Source of the DNA: DATLFA01 sp039934635
Lineage (GTDB): Bacteria > Actinomycetota > Acidimicrobiia > Acidimicrobiales > WLNW01
NCBI GenBank assembly: GCA_039934635.1
Contig: JBDTLT010000258.1
Span: 1-7,526, forward strand
Direction: 5' to 3'
Length of the DNA stretch: 7,526 nt
The position numbers and the translations under genes were made by a program. This document shows, piece after piece, positions 5,648 to 7,526 of this stretch (position 1 is the stretch's first letter; every line of letters starts with the position of its first letter). Below the pieces are notes generated by a model. It searched no databases and was not told the DNA's origin. It saw only the letters and a program-made list of their open reading frames with translations.

Positions 5648-7132
5648 TTGACCACGGAACCCGTGCCGTTCGGCGTGCGCTGCGGCCGACTCGCACGCGA
5701 GATGCCGCCGACGGCCGTCGCCATCGTGTTCGTGCCGGAGGTCGGCGACGAGCGCCAAGTCACGTGGTCCGAGTTCGACGAACGCTCCACCCAACTCGCG
5801 CGCGCCTGCGCCCGTGACGGAGTCCGCCACAGCGACCTCGTCGCCATCCAGATGAAGAACTCGCCCGAGTTCTTGTTCTCGATCTTCGCCTGCTGGAAGC
5901 TCGGCGCCGTCCCGGTGCTCGTGCGCTGGGACCTCCCCGACTGGGAGTTGCAGCGACTGCACGACGTGATCCGGCCGAAGGTGCTCATCACCGCGGATCG
6001 CCGCGATCTGTTCGAAGCCAGCCGCGCCGAGCCGACCGACCCTCTCCCTCCGGCCGACCCGCCCTACTCGTCGGGCATTTGCAGCTCCGGATCGACCGGC
6101 ACCCCCAAGATCATCCTGCGCCGCGCGCCGTTGCGCTTCGCCGGCACCGGTTCGTCGATCACCGTGATCGAGAATTTCGAAGCGGTGAACCCCGCGCAGA
6201 TCATCCTCGTGCCCAGCCCGCTGTATCACAACAACGGTTTCGTGGCGGCGAACGATCTGCTCGTCGGACACAAGATCGTGTTGATGGAGCGCTTCGACGC
6301 GGCGCGTGCGGTCGACTTGATCGAGCGGCACCGCGCCACCGGATTCACCGCCGCGACGCCCATCTTCCAACGCATCGCGCGCGTCGACGGCATCGAACAG
6401 CGCGACCTCTCGAGCCTCGAGTGGGTGATGCAAGGCGCGGCACAGATACCCGCATGGGTCGCGCAGTTCTGGTTCGATCGCATTGGCGCCGAGCACGTGT
6501 ATCTCTCGTACGGTGCGAGCGAAGGCATCGGTACCACCGTGTGTCGCGGCGACGAGTGGCTCGCGCATCCTGGCACCGTGGGCCGTGGCGTGTTCGGCAC
6601 TCGAGTCCGCATCCTCGACGAGGACGGCACCGATCTGCCCGTCGGCGAGATCGGCGATATCTACGTGCGTTCGGCTCGAGGCATCAACCATGAATACCTC
6701 GGCGATGTCCCGCCGACGCGCGTCACTCCCGACGGTTTCGCCACGATCGGCGACGTCGGTTGGGTCGACGACGACGGATACCTCTATATCGCCGACCGCC
6801 GGACCGACATGATCGTCACCGGTGGTGTCAACGTGTACCCGGCCGAAGTCGAAGCCGCGCTCAGCGAGCACCAACAGATCGCCGATGTCGTCGTCATCGG
6901 GCTGAAAGACGACGACTGGGGCCACCGCGTTCACGCGGTCGTGCAACGAACATCCGAATCGTCGTCGCTCAGCGCGGGTGACGTCATCGCGTTCGCAAAG
7001 GCCCGCGTCAGCGGCTACAAGGTTCCGAAGACGGTCGAGTTCGTGGACAAGATCCCGCGATCCGAAGCCACGAAGGTGAGCCGATCGGCGCTCATCGCCG
7101 AGCGCGAGCTTCAACCGAACGATGCAGGGTGA
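5648..7132 (+). CDS. AMP-forming acyl-CoA synthetase (ANL superfamily)
   Basis: Cytoplasmic ligase that adenylates a carboxylic acid with ATP and transfers it to CoA; 494 residues, at the short end of the family. The ATP-binding P-loop is ICSSGSTGTPK (144-154). PLYHNNGF (191-198) and YLSYGASEGIG (285-295) are the middle motifs. IGDVGWVDDDGYLYIADRRTDMIVTGGVNVYPAEVE (367-402) carries the ribose-binding aspartate, the hinge and the start of the C-terminal domain. The adenylation lysine is K476 in PRSEATKVSRSAL, where family members often read SGK. Start choice: an in-frame stop at 5621-5623 leaves TTG at 5648 as the first start codon, and GGGAGG (5632-5637) sits 10 bases before it. The acid cannot be named; steroid, terpenoid, aromatic or medium-chain acids are all possible. 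Only 7 bases separate it from the amidohydrolase gene. Confidence 0.93.
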   Translation: MTTEPVPFGVRCGRLAREMPPTAVAIVFVPEVGDERQVTWSEFDERSTQLARACARDGVRHSDLVAIQMKNSPEFLFSIFACWKLGAVPVLVRWDLPDWELQRLHDVIRPKVLITADRRDLFEASRAEPTDPLPPADPPYSSGICSSGSTGTPKIILRRAPLRFAGTGSSITVIENFEAVNPAQIILVPSPLYHNNGFVAANDLLVGHKIVLMERFDAARAVDLIERHRATGFTAATPIFQRIARVDGIEQRDLSSLEWVMQGAAQIPAWVAQFWFDRIGAEHVYLSYGASEGIGTTVCRGDEWLAHPGTVGRGVFGTRVRILDEDGTDLPVGEIGDIYVRSARGINHEYLGDVPPTRVTPDGFATIGDVGWVDDDGYLYIADRRTDMIVTGGVNVYPAEVEAALSEHQQIADVVVIGLKDDDWGHRVHAVVQRTSESSSLSAGDVIAFAKARVSGYKVPKTVEFVDKIPRSEATKVSRSALIAERELQPNDAG

Positions 7133-7139
7133 GGTGGCC

Positions 7140-7526
7140 ATGTTGGATTGCGTGATCACAGGGGGCACCGTCGTCGACGGCACCGGCGCCGCGCCGAGAT
7201 CCGCCGATGTCGCCATCCGAGGTGGCCGCATCGTGGCGGTCGGTTCTATCGACGAGCCCGCCACCCGTCGTATCGACGCAACGGGCCTGGTTGTCGCGCC
7301 CGGGTTCGTCGACCCGCACACCCATTACGACGCGCAGCTCTTTTGGGACGGCTTTGCCACACCCTCGAACCAACACGGCGTCACGTCGGTGATCGGCGGC
7401 AACTGCGGGTTCACCCTCGCACCGCTCAAGCCACGCGACGCGGACTATACGCGCCGCATGATGGCGAGAGTCGAGGGCATGCCTTTGCAGGCGCTCGAGA
7501 ACGGTGTCGATTGGCAGTGGGACTCG
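7140..7526 (+). CDS. D-aminoacylase/N-acyl-amino-acid deacylase-type amidohydrolase (N-terminal part)
   Basis: First 129 codons of a metal-dependent amidohydrolase; the right edge cuts it. It begins with the family's small beta-domain (LDCVITGGTVVDGTG, 2-16), then APGFVDPHTHYDAQLFWD (53-70), whose H60 and H62 are metal ligands. Next comes HGVTSVIGGNCGF (79-91), with the cysteine (C89) that in D-aminoacylases helps hold the metal. Full-length relatives are roughly 480-580 residues, so about three quarters lies outside. The family hydrolyses N-acyl-D-amino acids and related amides, but many actinobacterial members have no known substrate. The ATG at 7140 is preferred because GAGG (7131-7134) lies 5 bases upstream; a GTG two codons earlier overlaps that site. 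It is 7 bases after the CoA-ligase stop and probably co-transcribed with it. Confidence 0.88.
   Translation, partial: MLDCVITGGTVVDGTGAAPRSADVAIRGGRIVAVGSIDEPATRRIDATGLVVAPGFVDPHTHYDAQLFWDGFATPSNQHGVTSVIGGNCGFTLAPLKPRDADYTRRMMARVEGMPLQALENGVDWQWDS

Noticed and set aside
5588..7321. 577-codon open frame on the minus strand across the CoA ligase and amidohydrolase start.
   Set aside because: It mirrors two genes with complete family motifs on the plus strand, and its translation is Asp/Arg/Val-rich without recognisable domains, typical of antisense frames in high-GC coding DNA.

Overview
This is a high-GC bacterial window made of two divergently transcribed gene blocks. Very GC-rich codon use, GTG/TTG starts, long spurious open frames on the opposite strand, and a thiolase-like protein paired with a Zn-ribbon/OB-fold protein and a CoA ligase all suggest an actinobacterium, possibly of the Acidimicrobiia or Mycobacteriales type. 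That placement is an inference. No rRNA, tRNA, CRISPR array, IS element or phage gene is visible.

Left block (1-2964, minus strand): three tightly overlapping genes of a dipeptide/oligopeptide/nickel-type ABC importer. In transcription order they are a DppD-like ATPase, a DppF-like ATPase and a DppB-like permease that runs off the left edge. The second permease and the substrate-binding protein are not seen and would be expected further left.

Centre (2965-3120): a 156-base divergent control region. It holds a perfect TTGACA box, plausible promoters in both directions, and a 21-bp imperfect palindrome lying inside them. A closely related palindrome (GTGGAA-N5-TTYYAC core) recurs at 5566-5586, in the gap before the CoA-ligase gene. 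I read the two as operator copies for one unidentified regulator, which would tie the importer and the catabolic genes into one regulon.

Right block (3121-7526, plus strand): a crotonase-fold enoyl-CoA hydratase; a thiolase-fold protein without either thiolase cysteine (Ltp2-like); its probable DUF35-type partner; an AMP-forming acyl-CoA synthetase; and the first 129 codons of a D-aminoacylase-type amidohydrolase that runs off the right edge. A workable model, inferred, is import of a small amide- or peptide-like compound, hydrolysis by the amidohydrolase, CoA activation of the released acid, hydration of an enoyl-CoA, and retro-aldol cleavage by the thiolase-like/DUF35 pair. An acyl-CoA dehydrogenase for the desaturation step is not in the window. 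The substrate cannot be named from sequence.

The points most worth following up are the paired palindromes, the unusual active site of the thiolase-like protein (Tyr at one former catalytic His position, His kept at the other), and the link of a peptide-type importer and an amidohydrolase with a retro-aldolase CoA module.
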